A program made the position numbers and the translations under genes. DNA of 64,000 bases from contig CP021220.1 of assembly GCA_003999685.1 (NCBI GenBank), forward strand, positions 620,001 through 684,000, written 5' to 3'. The notes below the pieces were generated by a model that saw nothing but the letters and a program-made list of their open reading frames with translations, did not search any database and had not been told where the DNA came from. The stretch comes from Taiwanofungus camphoratus. Taxonomy: Eukaryota > Basidiomycota > Agaricomycetes > Polyporales > Taiwanofungaceae. Of the stretch, positions 11,992 to 23,617 are shown in pieces. Every line of letters begins with the position of its first letter. Positions within the stretch are counted from its first letter, which is position 1.

Positions 11992-13309
11992 ATGTCCCTC
12001 CCAGCTCTACCGTCATCGCCGTCGCTCTCTCTGTCGACTCCCAGTCCTGTTCAGGCGACGGCTGAATCTCCCATAGCCGTTGGACAAAGAGTGCGATTTA
12101 GTCTGGAATGCGTTCTCATTCCAGACCCCGTCCCGCAACCGAGAATGCCTCGTTTGGTCAAAAAGTCGTATACTCTTCCGCTGTGGAAGAAGAGGGGGCA
12201 AGACCCTTCCGCGATCTCTGACTCCGAGCCGGATTCTAAAGACGATGATCATATCGTCTTCAAAGTCTCAGTACCAAGGTTGCTCCATATTCGAGCAAAT
12301 GGCATCCCACTAATGTCGTTAAATTAGATTAACCATAAAGTCTCGCTCTCCGACACGGCCAGAGCTTCAACCATTGGTACCATGTCTAATGAAGCACGAC
12401 TCTACATCTCACGCATCATCTGCGCCACGAACCGTACGACGGGCATCCATGTCTCCATCACCTCGACTTGATCTTGTAACGGTTCCGCTGCGACCGTGCT
12501 GTCCTGACTGCTTCTCGACAGCGGAAGCATGCCTCAAAGACGGCGTAGAATGGACCGAAAGGTTCACGAGCGCTGCAAGGCGGAGGAGAAACTCGAGTGC
12601 TGGCCCTCAGATGCGCCCTCATCCTCGCCCTCATCCTCATCGCAGACGTCTCTCTGATCAGATACCGGGCTTCGGTGCTATCATTGCCGTTGACGAGGTC
12701 GACACGAGGCGCAGGTCTCGAGAATTTGAGACGCAACCCCCGTCATTAGTGGATACTGGCTCATTAGCCCCAATGAACGACAACGTGCTCGAGTTGCCGG
12801 CTTCGTTGTCAAGACATGATTTCACAGAGCGGCACCAAGCCTCTAGCGGAAGTAATGCGAAGGTGGCGTCCACGACGTCAGCTGTCTTAGACGAAGACCA
12901 TCTCTTTCCTCTGCCCACACTCCGTCGAAGACCCACTCCAGTTGTTCAGCCTGTCTCAATGTCACATCTTGTAGACTCGGCGTTATCCTTCAATTCCCAA
13001 GACTCGCGAAATACTCCACCTAGTGATACTCCGGTAACATCAGCTTCGGCTCCGATTCCTTCAACGACCCACACGCATCACTTGGACATTCCATTACCTC
13101 TAGTATCGTCGCCTAATTCGGATGTCCCGCGAGGTCATTCTGAGACTACTTCCAGCCTCTCAGGCCTGGATCGTTTCCCCTCAACGATTTCTTCCGGGAG
13201 GAGACGTCCTCTCATCCATCTCCCCGGTCCTGCGTCGTTCTTCAAAGCATCTGCTGAGGTGTTGAAAGGTGTCAATGTCATGAGCGGCGGTATGCCGTTG
13301 CCCGTCTAA
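11992..13309 (+). CDS. Unknown Ser/Pro-rich basidiomycete protein
   Basis: Function is unknown. Two exons (11992-12278, 12328-13309) joined by a 49-nt intron give 422 residues. The start chosen is the first ATG of the open frame (MSLPALPSSPSLS). The N-terminal half has VGQRVRFSLECVLIP and a basic KKSYTLPLWKKRG followed by an acidic stretch. The middle holds the most structured block, CCPDCFSTAEACLKDGVEW, with a Cys-Cys-x-x-Cys pattern, then an Arg/His-rich segment. The rest is low-complexity Ser/Thr/Pro, probably disordered, ending near LPGPASFFKASAEVLKGVNV. No signal peptide or membrane segment is visible. Continuous frame length and clean splice sites argue that it is real. The intron donor (GTTGCT) is weak. 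Confidence 0.7.
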
Positions 13310-15638
13310 CATTGTTAAAGCATATCTGCTCATATTACTACAATTGATGTTGTACCCTGCATTACCTTTTCTTGCCCATTCTTGTACGTTTTCATGTCTT
13401 CGTATGAACATACAAATCTTACTTCAGTTTTATGAACAGCTACTGATAAGTCTGATATCACACTTTCTCGTCAAAACGACATGTATTCTTGTAAACTACA
13501 GTCAAGGATCTCAATGTGTGTATAAGTGTGTGTTACCCTGTATTGCTGCGAGAACAATCTAATTCTGTTGCATTGAGTAATGTCCCTAAATCATGATACG
13601 AGGGGCAACTGCAGAGGTAGAATGGAAATTATTACATGCATAAGTATTGAATATACGAGTGCCCATAGTTCGATTCAGTCTTATGGCTAACATCCCTCTA
13701 CCTCCTTCGTTGATACACTGCCCAATATGCACATAACTTTCTACAAGGATCGAGGCTCCAAAGATACCAGACATATGAGAAGTATATTTACCTCAAACTC
13801 GCTGTCACATGTTGCATTCCTGGGAGCTCCTGCGACGCTGGACTAGATGATCCACTAGGGAGAAATCGAGTGAATAGCTTAACGCAGACTCAAACTTGAG
13901 CAAGAGCAAGAATTTGAACGGATCGCGGAACTAATTATAAAAATTGGTACGTGCCTGGGATATATACGTAGAGTTCCTCTAAGACTTTGAATCGCTCACT
14001 TGGTTCTCCTTGTTTGTTGTAAAGATAGCAATTACATTGAAAATTGAGCTCGAAGCCATGTCTGCATCCAGAATGGACGGTCATGCATTGGAGCGCAGTC
14101 CCTGTGAAAGGTGATGCTGTGATCTCCTTGATGCCGACGACAATACCAATCACGATATCGTGAGACGCAATCTCAAGGGGAAGAACGAGCGTGTGAGGCC
14201 GCATCACGCCAATCGCTGCCGACCGATACAAGTTCCGTTCTGTTCTGCACATCAACGCTGCCACTTAGGATGGAAGAGCTTCGGAGAGATGGTATCGACG
14301 TGCACGGATCTGGACCAGTGACATTAGTGTTTTAACGGGAGATGGTGCGCCGGAGCATCACTACTCTGCTGACGATACAAACACGAAGCGCTAGAGTTAA
14401 TGCGACAGTGCGACTCATCAAACGCAGACCAAGGGCTCCTGCAAGGAACGAGCATTTAACAACACTTTGATGGTACATGGTTCTGTCACTGTCCAAAAAT
14501 TCCGGTGTGTGGGATTGCCGTCGGACCGCTCCAACGAATCAGATACTACTGATGAGAACGACTGATACATATACTTCTTTTTTTTCTGAGTTCCTGAGAC
14601 ATACGCAGTAAGTAACGTTACCTCGACTTGCTTCGGATCCCGCCATTATAACCGACGGATGCACGGCAACAAGGATTATGAGTAATTTATTACCCACTGG
14701 GAAATCCGCAAGAGACGTATATATTGTGATGTCCAGTGTCAACACTGATGCGCAGTCTGAATGGTTCGAGCTGTAGCTTGTTTCAGAAAGTACGCATTGC
14801 CAATTCACAGCGAGTACTTTGTATCTAGCTAACGACAATGTAAATTGCGCTACGTTTACATTATGCATTGACCTTGATGAGAGCAACATTATGAATGTCG
14901 AGACTGGCCTGGATCCAGGTTGCGTGGCTACAAAGCCTGGAAATTGAATGGCTAGTAGAGAAGAACGCCTCAGGCCTCAGACGTAAAATCCAATATAGCT
15001 CAAGGCTTACATACTTATGGCTCGACGGTGGAGGCCGAACGGTACTTTCCCAGACTGGTATAGCCAGTCTCTAATATGAAGGCAGCTAGCGAACAGTTGC
15101 CCTGGCGAGAATAAATGTCGATCAACATTATTATGTTTCTAATTTGACTGGGGGCGGGCGGATAATGAAAGTCGATAATACTTACAACCAACAGCGAAGA
15201 GAGAACGGGCGGATAGTATAGCCCTGAGGATAGTCCATAGTCCTAGACCCGAGATTACCGCGGTAGTCGCAGCATTGTGCCTGCAAGAGGCTTACTAGCG
15301 CTCCAGGACCCGCGGCGAGGCCGTACTTGGCCATCACCTTTCTCTCACATTTGCTTCCTCCTTGACGCTCCTTTCGTCTCTTTCTTCCCGATTGTCGTGC
15401 TCGCAGGCGGTTCAAATTTGTGTTGACATTTGTCTAGTGAGTTGCATGATGCCATCACCCACAGCTCGTGGACGTGCTGACGGCCCATCATGTTCCATCT
15501 GGCGTCTCCTATTCGGTCGGCATTCGCACTGACCAGGCGTCAACCCTCAGCTCGTCTCCTTTAGCGGTTCTTTTCCCTTTTCTCTCACAGTCTTCAAATC
15601 CTCCACTTTCCTTCTTTTACCCTTTATAATATTCCGCC
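13310..15638. other. 2.3 kb without a recognised gene
   Basis: Only short scattered frames occur. The longest plausible one is on the minus strand at 13935-14264, whose product I do not recognise. The last few hundred bases are pyrimidine-rich (about 15540-15620) and carry TTTATAATATT at about 15623-15633, just before the Gα start codon. This is probably the promoter and 5' leader of that gene. Confidence 0.45.
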
Positions 15639-17288
15639 ATGGGCGCGTGCATGTCGTCAGGGGGTATCGAGGTCAGTGAGGAGGACAAGAGGCTACACAA
15701 AGAGGCGGAGAAGAGCCTTAAGGAGGTTCGTCTCTCCATAGGCATACCTTGCAAAGAGAGCTGCACTGATATGTTGTATTTAGGCCAAAGCGAGGATGTC
15801 AAAGCAAGTAAAGGTATTACAGTTCAATTACCGTGATCGTACTCTTCCGCACAGATGTTTCTTCTCAGGTTCTCCTGCTCGGCTCCGGCGACTCGGGGAA
15901 GTCGACTATCTTGAAGCAAATGCGGTTGATTCACCGTGTGCCCTTCTCATCACAAGAGGTTGAGTCGTATCGACAACTAGTGTTCAACAACCTCACTCAT
16001 GGGCTCAAGTATCTCATTGAGTCGATGGAGGACATGGGCCTTGAAGTGTCTCCTGAGAACGTACCCTACATTCCGATGATTGCAGATGCGTCCGATATCA
16101 GAGACGGCGAGCCATTTCCGGTGGAGTATCACGAGCCGTTGAAGAAATTGTGGGAGGATCCGAACGTTCAGAAGGCATGGGAGAGGGGGAATGAAGCTGC
16201 GTTACCGGACAAGTAAGCCTCGCGTGTGCGCGGCATATCACTGTGCTCATGTTTCTCTTTGTGCAGCCTCATCTACTTCTTCACAGACTTAGATCGGCTA
16301 TTCGAACCTGCGTATGTCCCTAATGAGCAAGATATTGTTCAGTCTCGCGCGCGCACTATTGGTATCACTGAGACGGTGTTCCACCTACGCGATCACGAGA
16401 TGCTTATGGTCGACGTCGGCGGACAGAAGAGCGAGCGTAGAAAATGGATACATTGCTTCCAGGATGTAACAAGCATCCTATTCTTGGTTAGCTTGAGTGG
16501 TTACGACCAATGTCTAATTGAGGATAAGGATGCGGTAAGCCACTTTGCATGTGGCGAAATGACAGGGCACTAAATCCCGTTTCCGAAGAATCAAATGCAA
16601 GACGCGATGACAATATGGGATTCAATATGTCATTCGCAGTGGTTCAAGCAGACTTCGATTGTTAGTTTTTGAGGTTGGTTCTACTCGTTTACTTACTTAA
16701 TTTCTTCTAGATTCTGTTCTTGAATAAGAACGATTTGTTCGAACGGAAAGTTGAACATTCCGATATCAAAAACTTCTTCCCAGTATGTCGGATTCACGTT
16801 ACATTTTTGAGACCGTCATGGCTTTATCATATTTGGGTTGCAACAGGATTATGATGGTCCATCTGGAGATGTTCGTGAAGGGCGGGAGTACTTCAAGAAA
16901 CGCTTCGCGAGATTGGCACAGAAGGCCAATCAGAAAGAACGAGAAATTTACATCCAGTGCGTCATTGCTGCGGATCCTCCTTACCCCCTCGGCGCTTAAT
17001 GTTGTTGATAATTGTCCTGTTCTAGTGTCACCACTGCCACGGATACAGTCATGTTGAAAGTGGTTATGGCAGCAGTTGAAGGTCAGTTCTGATTTTGCAT
17101 CTCGAGTCAACGTCACAATGACTTATCATGGACTATTCTGACAGAGTGAGTGTCTACGTTTGTCCCTCTCCCCCCTGCCCGTGACCTTTGTTTCTCTATT
17201 CTTTGCGGGCCGATGCTCAATTCCTTCGGCGACGCCTCTCTTCAGCATTATACTTCGACAAAGCCTTGAGACCGCGGCGCTGATCTAG
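15639..17288 (+). CDS. Heterotrimeric G protein α subunit
   Basis: This is a GTP-binding switch for receptor signalling at the plasma membrane. Exons: 15639-15725, 15784-15813, 15869-16212, 16267-16534, 16589-16660, 16711-16782, 16847-16956, 17026-17081, 17145 alone, and 17246-17288. They sum to 360 residues. The start MGACMS offers Gly2 for myristoylation and Cys4 for palmitoylation. Motifs are LLGSGDSGKST (G1), RTIGITET with the switch-I Arg, DVGGQKSERRKW (G3), NKNDLF (G4) and TTATDT (G5, with Thr for the usual Cys), ending LETAALI. The α5 helix is reached only if a one-base exon at 17145 supplies the middle base of an Asp codon (G|A|C). Then 25 residues follow TATDT, exactly as in Gαi. The C-terminus lacks the pertussis-toxin Cys. 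Confidence 0.94.
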
Positions 17289-19138
17289 TCTTCCCTTATT
17301 TTATTCTTTTTCTATAACATGGCATCTATTACCTTTGGACAACTGTTGAATCCATTTGTATTGTTACTCTAATATTCCGCCTTCAACCATAATACTGGGA
17401 TCGTGATCGACTCCCTGGACGGCCCGAATTCTTGTTCTTGTTGTAACACACTGTTCCCGCAATTTCTGGTGACTCTTTATAATTTCCATGATCATCGTAA
17501 CTCATTCACGTCTTTTCACGGTTTCTGGTGTCCTTGCAATCCACGTCTATGTTATCGATGCACGTACGCGAAATCCAACCCCCTCCCGTGTCCTCTTGCA
17601 ACTCATCGATATGGCTTGGATCACTGCCCGAACTCTGTAGCACGATCATCAGCAATAATGTGGGTGTTTGCCGCGTGACCTTTTGCATCATGAAAGATGT
17701 CTCATTCCTTGGTCAGATCCGTGAAATCATGCTCTGATATTCCCTGAGGTCCTCTGGCTTTCCATATTCACTTGCCAGATACCCATGCACAGGCCCTGAA
17801 CGTTGTGCCATTGACCTGGACTTCTCACGCCTTTATAGGATGGTGGCATACCGCATACTACTTTCGATCCGGAGTAGAAGGCCGAGTCGTTCAGCTCGGC
17901 GCAGAGCCTGATGGAGATCATGTGTAGGGGTGTTCCTTGTTTCTCGTTGAGGCACTGAGTGCTCTGTCGTTATTACGCTATCCAGATACTATACTATTGT
18001 GTATTGGGCTGACCGCTTGGAGCTCACGGTTAATTATGGAGAATAAAATCTCCCTCGCTGTTGCATGGGCCGGTTGCAATGCGGTCTCGAGGAGGGTCTT
18101 CTAGTAGACGGAGAATATTGCGCATCCATTCTCGGGCGCACTTACCGCAGTAGAACCATCCTCGATGGTGACCACCTCTCTCATGCCACACGTTCAGCAG
18201 TGGTTTATTTGTGATTTTTCGTTCCTTTCCTGTTCTTCCACCGTCGAGGGGCAACTTGCGCCACAACCTGAGGTCTGATCCTGGCGATCGGTCGCGATGT
18301 AGCGGCCGAGACTAAAATTCAAGGTACCTGACTTGCGCAGGCCCCAGGGTGCTCAGCCGGGGTAGTCTAGAATTTAGTGTGAATATTACCGTGCTATGTT
18401 GAACGATGGTTGAACCGATTAAAACGTCGGCCCGTATCTCGTCGTCCAAGCCGTGTAGCTGTTGCTTCATACTGATTACGCCGCTGCCGGGTTCCTTACA
18501 CACTGTGGGGCGATGAGCAGAAGGGGACGGGAATTGGCCTCGAAGGACTGTGTGAGCGCCTCATTTAAACCGTTGTCAAGCTGTGCCAACTGGTACACTT
18601 GGTGGGAGCCCTAGGTCTGCATGTGGATCACTCCCGAAGGGATTCTTAGGTTCTCAGGTTCTTCAAATTTATCAGTGCTGTGACCTTGAATGAGCACTCA
18701 TCAAGGCATCACCGGCTTCTTCTCGCCTCCATGGTCATGATCAACATTGTTCCAAGTCTGCCTCAAGTTACATGCTTGCATATGGCACTCGGAACAGTAA
18801 GCTTGGAGTCCGAAAGCCAGTACATAAGTGGCTAGGATGGCAGCGGTGCACGTTTATCGTGTCTTATCGGCTCCTACAGTCTGATTGATCTGGCTCCCGC
18901 AGAAATCCCGCTCAATCCGGCAGGCAATTACCGTCATGCCAGTCATAGTGTATTGACTATAGTTCCAACAACGAATCAGAGATCAGAAGCTCACGGTTTA
19001 CACCACCAATCCGTTCTGATATGTCGATGCGGGAGTATATTGATGTCGGAGATACAAAAGGCTGTATCTATTGATACGAAGGAAGGAAACATATAAGGGG
19101 AGTATGATGTGGAATGCATTGAGCAAGGTTGAGCCAAC
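17289..19138. other. 1.85 kb without a resolved gene
   Basis: The first 150 bases are the Gα 3' end. Minus-strand coding-like blocks lie at about 18030-18700 and are listed separately. I see nothing in the remainder. Confidence 0.45.
18030..18700 (-). other. Exon-like blocks of an unresolved gene
   Basis: Reading the minus strand, three blocks look like coding exons: VYQLAQLDNGLNEAL followed by SFEANSRPLLLIAP (about 18510-18615), MKQQLHGLDDEIRADVLIGS (about 18390-18475), and RLWRKLPLDGGRTGKE through GWFYCGKCAREWMRNIL (18030-18270, ending in a stop). Potential GT and AG sites flank them, but I could not join all three without a stop or an implausibly short intron. I recognise no family. It is either an intact gene that I cannot splice by eye or a decayed one. 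Confidence 0.3.
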
Positions 19139-20541
19139 TCAGATGCCCGCTCCTCCGGTGACTTCGAGCGTGTGGCCTGACACAAATGAAGCAAGAGGTG
19201 AAGCAAGGCTAGAAATCACAAAGAAGGTAGTTAACGACTCGAGCCTACGATCCAGCGGACTGTGAGTGCGAAGGTAAAGAGCAACACTTACAAAAGTATA
19301 CCAGCCGCCGCCTCGTCTGGGGTTGCACCCCGTCCCAGTGGAATACCAGACGTGGGACCCGACCCGCTTGCCGCAGCAGTCGCAATCTGGCCCTTCGGAA
19401 TGCCCAAGGCAACTTTCTTACCGTCTATCTCGATGGTTGCACCATCCTCTTTTGCGGCTGTCAGCCTAAGTGCTCAGGCGTCAATGTCCAGTTAGTAGTA
19501 CTTAGCATTCCATGCGTCGACGTACCGAGTCTGTACGTAGCCGAACGCGACGACATTCGCCCTCACACCAAACACACCCCACTCCTTGCAGATAGTCTTC
19601 GTCAGGCCGACGACAGCAGACTTAGCGGCGGCGTAGTTGGCTTGGCCGACGTTGCCGTGCAGACCGGACACGGAAGAAACATTGATGACTGAGCGGTTCT
19701 CAGTGTTGCCCTAGGCGATCATCAAAAGGAAGAACTTCGCGATTGTCGGACGAAAATAGATTAAACACTGACCTTGATGCGCATATAAGGCGCAGCAGCA
19801 CGAATCAGTCTGAACGGCGCGCGAACGTGCACTTTAATGATGATATCAAAGGCATCATCGGGCGTAGTGTGAAGCATGCGATCATATGTGAAGCCTGCGT
19901 TATTCACTATATGGTTGATTTTGCCAAATTTCCTGGCGCACGGTGCGTGGTCAGTGTGGTGGTCGAGTAGCCCAATGTCATGAGCTCACTTGACCGTAGC
20001 CTCGACAACCTTCTGAGGGAAGTCATCGGCACTGACATCACCACCAACGGCAAGCGCATCGCCCCCTGCCTGCTTAATCTCGTCAACTACTGCTTGGGCC
20101 TTTTTCGCATCCAAGCTAGCAGGTTATCACGTGATAGTGATGACCCGCAAGCGCACACACATTCAGCTTAGAAGAGGCTAAGAGCAGCATGGAAGAAGTC
20201 TCTCACTCAGTAACCACGACTTTGGCACCTTCCTTGGCGAACAGGATGGCAGCGCTACGCCCAATTCCCTGTGAGGGCATCGGAAAGATATCCGTCAGCC
20301 CTGATCGGGTATTTCACTCCGTTGTCACTGCCGTGGTGCACATACCTGAGCAGCTCCTGAAAGGATGGATCGCAAAAGTTAGTTTGTATGCCCAACCGCT
20401 TGATGATGATCAACGGCAGTGGTGCCATATGTTCCCAAACTGAAAATGCCTACCGGTGATGATGGCGACCTCTCCAACAAGCAGACCGCGACCGTATGAA
20501 TTTGTGAGATGCCCAGCGACCTGTGACAGACGGTCTGCCAT
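19139..20541 (-). CDS. Short-chain dehydrogenase/reductase, FabG-like
   Basis: This is an NAD(P)H-dependent oxidoreductase of the classical SDR family, closest in wording to 3-oxoacyl-ACP reductases. Eight exons (20454-20541, 20346-20356, 20207-20268, 19990-20115, 19773-19932, 19526-19710, 19292-19465, 19139-19208) give 291 residues. Visible motifs are the cofactor loop TGAAQGIGRSAA, NNAG, and the catalytic Ser (INVSSVSG), Tyr and Lys (NYAAAKSAVVG). The C-terminus is GILFLASPLASFVSGHTLEVTGGAG. Exon 2 is only 11 nt and encodes part of the Gly-rich loop. An insert (KEDGATIEIDGKKVALGIPK) before the last helix is longer than in bacterial FabG. The substrate cannot be told from sequence. No targeting signal is evident. 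Confidence 0.92.
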
Positions 20542-21675
20542 GCTTGGAGATATGAATAGCGGCGGAGGAGTGGGTGGTGGAAGTCAACACGCAAGCCTAA
20601 TTGCTGCACCCACCTATGCTCATGGGATCACCGGTACTCACAGTGGTGGAATGACCGGTCAGTGGCCGGTACACAGAGCCGCTGACTTTGTAATCCGCTA
20701 CTTTCCGTTTGCGGGGCTCTTTCCCACCCCGCACTTTCTGAAGTTCAACGTTATCACCCGCTCAGCGAACGGGTAACCAGCATCTTCAACATTGCTCGAT
20801 GTGTGCTAACAATAATGATCGTAAAAATTTGCCAGCCTTTGGAGTCTCTGACCATCATTGACAAACTACATGATGGATGCGGCTTAAGTCGATATCGCAC
20901 CCTGCTACTTGATGTTACTCGCGATGGTCGGAAACCTACAAGACTTGGGGTACATTTTCTCATCAACTGCATGACTCTTGTTCAGCGCTGGTTGGAAGCT
21001 ATTGTTTGTCAAACAAGGGTGCTGAGCTGCACTCTCATCACCATGAGCCGCTGGCTAGCCATTTCAATGATCATCAAAAAGGTCTATCAGACACTGTTGA
21101 AAGTGAGTTTTCAACAGGATCCGACCCGTGAAACGGAGCCTAGATTTTACTGTTGTAGTAGGAGCATACGAATTGACAATCCGATGCACACTGATATCAG
21201 GCATCTATGAACCAGTGGTTAGCTTGCCACAAACCGCATGCGGGGTGCTCAGATTCTGATCAGACTACTTGAAAAGATACTTCACTTACTCGACGATGCC
21301 CACGGCGAATAATTCTGCTCTTATTAAGTCGCAGGATTGTTATACACTCCGTGTCGTCTTGCACTATGATCGAGTCACTCAAATGTGTCAGGTTAGAATT
21401 ATCGAGACACGCAGCGAGAAATGAAACAATCGTTTTGTTTGAACAAATTGCATTGATGTCACCAATAAACATTTGTGAACGGACCAGTGAATTACGGATT
21501 GCTCGTCATATGTAATGAGAGGTAGCCCGCATCTCATATGTCTAGAGCACTATCACTACGTGCATTCGACAAATAATCATGGTGCCTCCGAGTGAAAAGC
21601 ATGGTCGGTCACTTCGACTAGCTTATTGAATCAGGACACGCACATCGTACAAGATCCCACCCCACTATCAACATT
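20542..21675. other. 1.1 kb intergenic
   Basis: This contains the presumed SDR promoter and the 3' side of the GPALPP gene. A 135-codon plus-strand frame at 20803-21210 has no protein-like composition and I do not call it. Nothing else was seen. Confidence 0.45.
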
Positions 21676-23426
21676 TCAGAGGAATCCGCCGCTCTTGCCC
21701 GAGCCGAACCTATCACCTAACCCACGCGCTTCGCGGATGAATTTATCGCGGGACTTGTCATCCATCAACCTCCCGGAGAGCGCCATATCCCGACTATGGT
21801 CCCAAATCACCGGGGACTCCTCGTCCTTATCCTTGTCCGTTGCGGAGACTACGTGCGCATGCTGGTCAATGAGCGTTGCGCCGCGGATTTTTCTCTGTAA
21901 CAGTAAAGATGACGAAGATGACAGGAATATACAAGTAAAGTGACAGGTCAGCGGCGCTGGCGAGAAATCCAGACAAATGAATAAGCTGACAGTGTGCTCC
22001 TCTACCTCTTTCCTGATCTCCTCCTCATGCTTTCTCCGCTTCTTCCTCTCGGCCTCTTCTTCAACTGGCACGGCATCCACTTCCGTGATGCGGCGCCGTT
22101 TGCCCGCAACCTCGTCCGCAAGACGCTGCTGTCGCTCCGCGGGAGTCTCCGTCCAGAGAGACGAGTCGGTATTGCGTGCCGGTGCGCTTGTGCGTGCGAA
22201 TTGACGCGGTCGGGTGAGCTTTGTAGGATCGATGGCTATGCTCGGAAGCCGAATTAGAATGGGGGTAAGAAGTGACATATGACAATAACAAAGACCACGT
22301 AAGACGAAACAACTCGCTCCCTTCCTGAAGGGACGAGGTAAGAAGCACGCAAAGGGACGACTTACAACCTAGGAGGTCTGATGATGATGGCGGAACCAAC
22401 ATCCACTCCTCACGTTTTAGTGCTTTTGGCTTGCTAGCTTCCTATTTATTACGATCAATGAGTGCATTAGTCATCCCACCCTGCGGACCAAGGCTAGCTA
22501 AAAGACTGGAGGAATGCTGCTCGTTCAAGATGTAACTTAGCAGCACTCCTTGGCGGCTCAGGGAAACGCTGCCAGTACATCTGGCTTCTCGCCTTTGACA
22601 CATGCAGCTAAAATATTACATGGAAACTGATGATGGAAGGGAGGAGTCCGTTGTTGAAATTTGTTTCAATCAACTACTGATATTTAACTGTCTCGGCCTG
22701 TGCACATGCACGATCGGGACAGTACGATGACATTAGAATCAACGTAAGGCTGCAGGCATAAACACCCGACTTGGCCAGCGACAGAGACCGGACTTACACA
22801 AGTTCTTGAGAGTGACTAGCTCCACATCTACCTTGGAATTTGGCAACGGTGAGGGAAACACAGATCATTTGGCCTGTGTGCCCACAAAGGTAGAAATTCT
22901 GAACGAAAAATGTCCTCTCCCTACTCTTCCATACAGGCTCCAGGATTTTATAGTTTCACGAAAGGCATTTTAACCACAATTAGACGCTTACCTCGATCTC
23001 TTTGCGGCGCCTCTCTTCCTTTTCCAAGAACTCTTTAACGCCGTCCCGTTCCTCTTCAACAACACCAGCAGGTAGTGGTGTGGGACCGTAGTCATCGTCG
23101 TCATCCTCTTCGTTATAACCCCGGTGTCGAGCAGGCAAAGAGGGAGGTAAAGTTGGACCGATTACCTTCTTCGCGGGAGTTATTTTAGTGGAGGCATGTC
23201 CAACTGTGCGTGCAGCTAACATATCCGGCGGAAGCGCAGGCGCATAGTCGTCCTCGTCTTCATCCTCGTCGTCATTATCTGTGAGTTTGGGTGCTTGGGC
23301 GAGTGGACCGGTCGGAATTTGAGGACCTATTGTGTTCGCAGATGGCCCAGCTTCTTCCAATTCCAGGTCGATGGCCCCGGAGGACGAACAAGAAGGGATA
23401 TGAGCCGGGATACTAGGGCCTATCAT
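21676..23426 (-). CDS. GPALPP-motif / DUF3752 protein
   Basis: This is a conserved eukaryotic nuclear protein of poorly known role, related to human GPALPP1. Four exons (22992-23426, 22369-22441, 21991-22235, 21676-21894) give 323 residues. Repeated motifs of the IGP-x-x-P type mark the N-terminal half (MIGPSIPAHIP, TIGPQIPTG, VIGPTLPPS, YGPTPLPAG), separated by Asp/Glu runs. The DUF3752 part follows: EEWMLVPP, LTRPRQFARTSA, a basic helical stretch with KRRR, then DKSRDKFIREARGLGDRFGSGK near the end. A 549-nt intron separates exons 1 and 2, far longer than others nearby. It converges on nothing, and its start lies 191 bp from the divergent deaminase gene. Confidence 0.9.
22442..22991 (-). other. 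Long (550 nt) intron of the GPALPP gene
   Basis: The spliced sequence runs from a GTAAGC donor to an AATAG acceptor. No separate gene or RNA was recognised within it. Its length is unusual in a region where most introns are 50-60 nt. Confidence 0.5.
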
Positions 23427-23617
23427 AATTTGAGGATGTCAATGAAGGCCGAATAGTTATAGCATATGTACTTCAATCTGAGAAGCTCGATTCCCCGGTC
23501 ACATGACCAATGAGGCTAATTGGCTTGATTTTGTCGTTTGATTCTTTGTATCCCAGCCACTACTTATCAAGTGATCCTCATGGCTTCCACTGCGTTGTAA
23601 TAGCCTGATCCCGTTTG

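Noticed and set aside
17026-17160. Gα ending at AAVEE followed by a stop at the second exon border
   Set aside because: Reading AG TGA after the acceptor would remove the whole α5 helix, although its sequence (IILRQSLETAALI) is intact in the next exon.
20803-21210. 135-codon plus-strand frame
   Set aside because: No recognisable motif or neighbouring exon, and it lies in the SDR promoter side.
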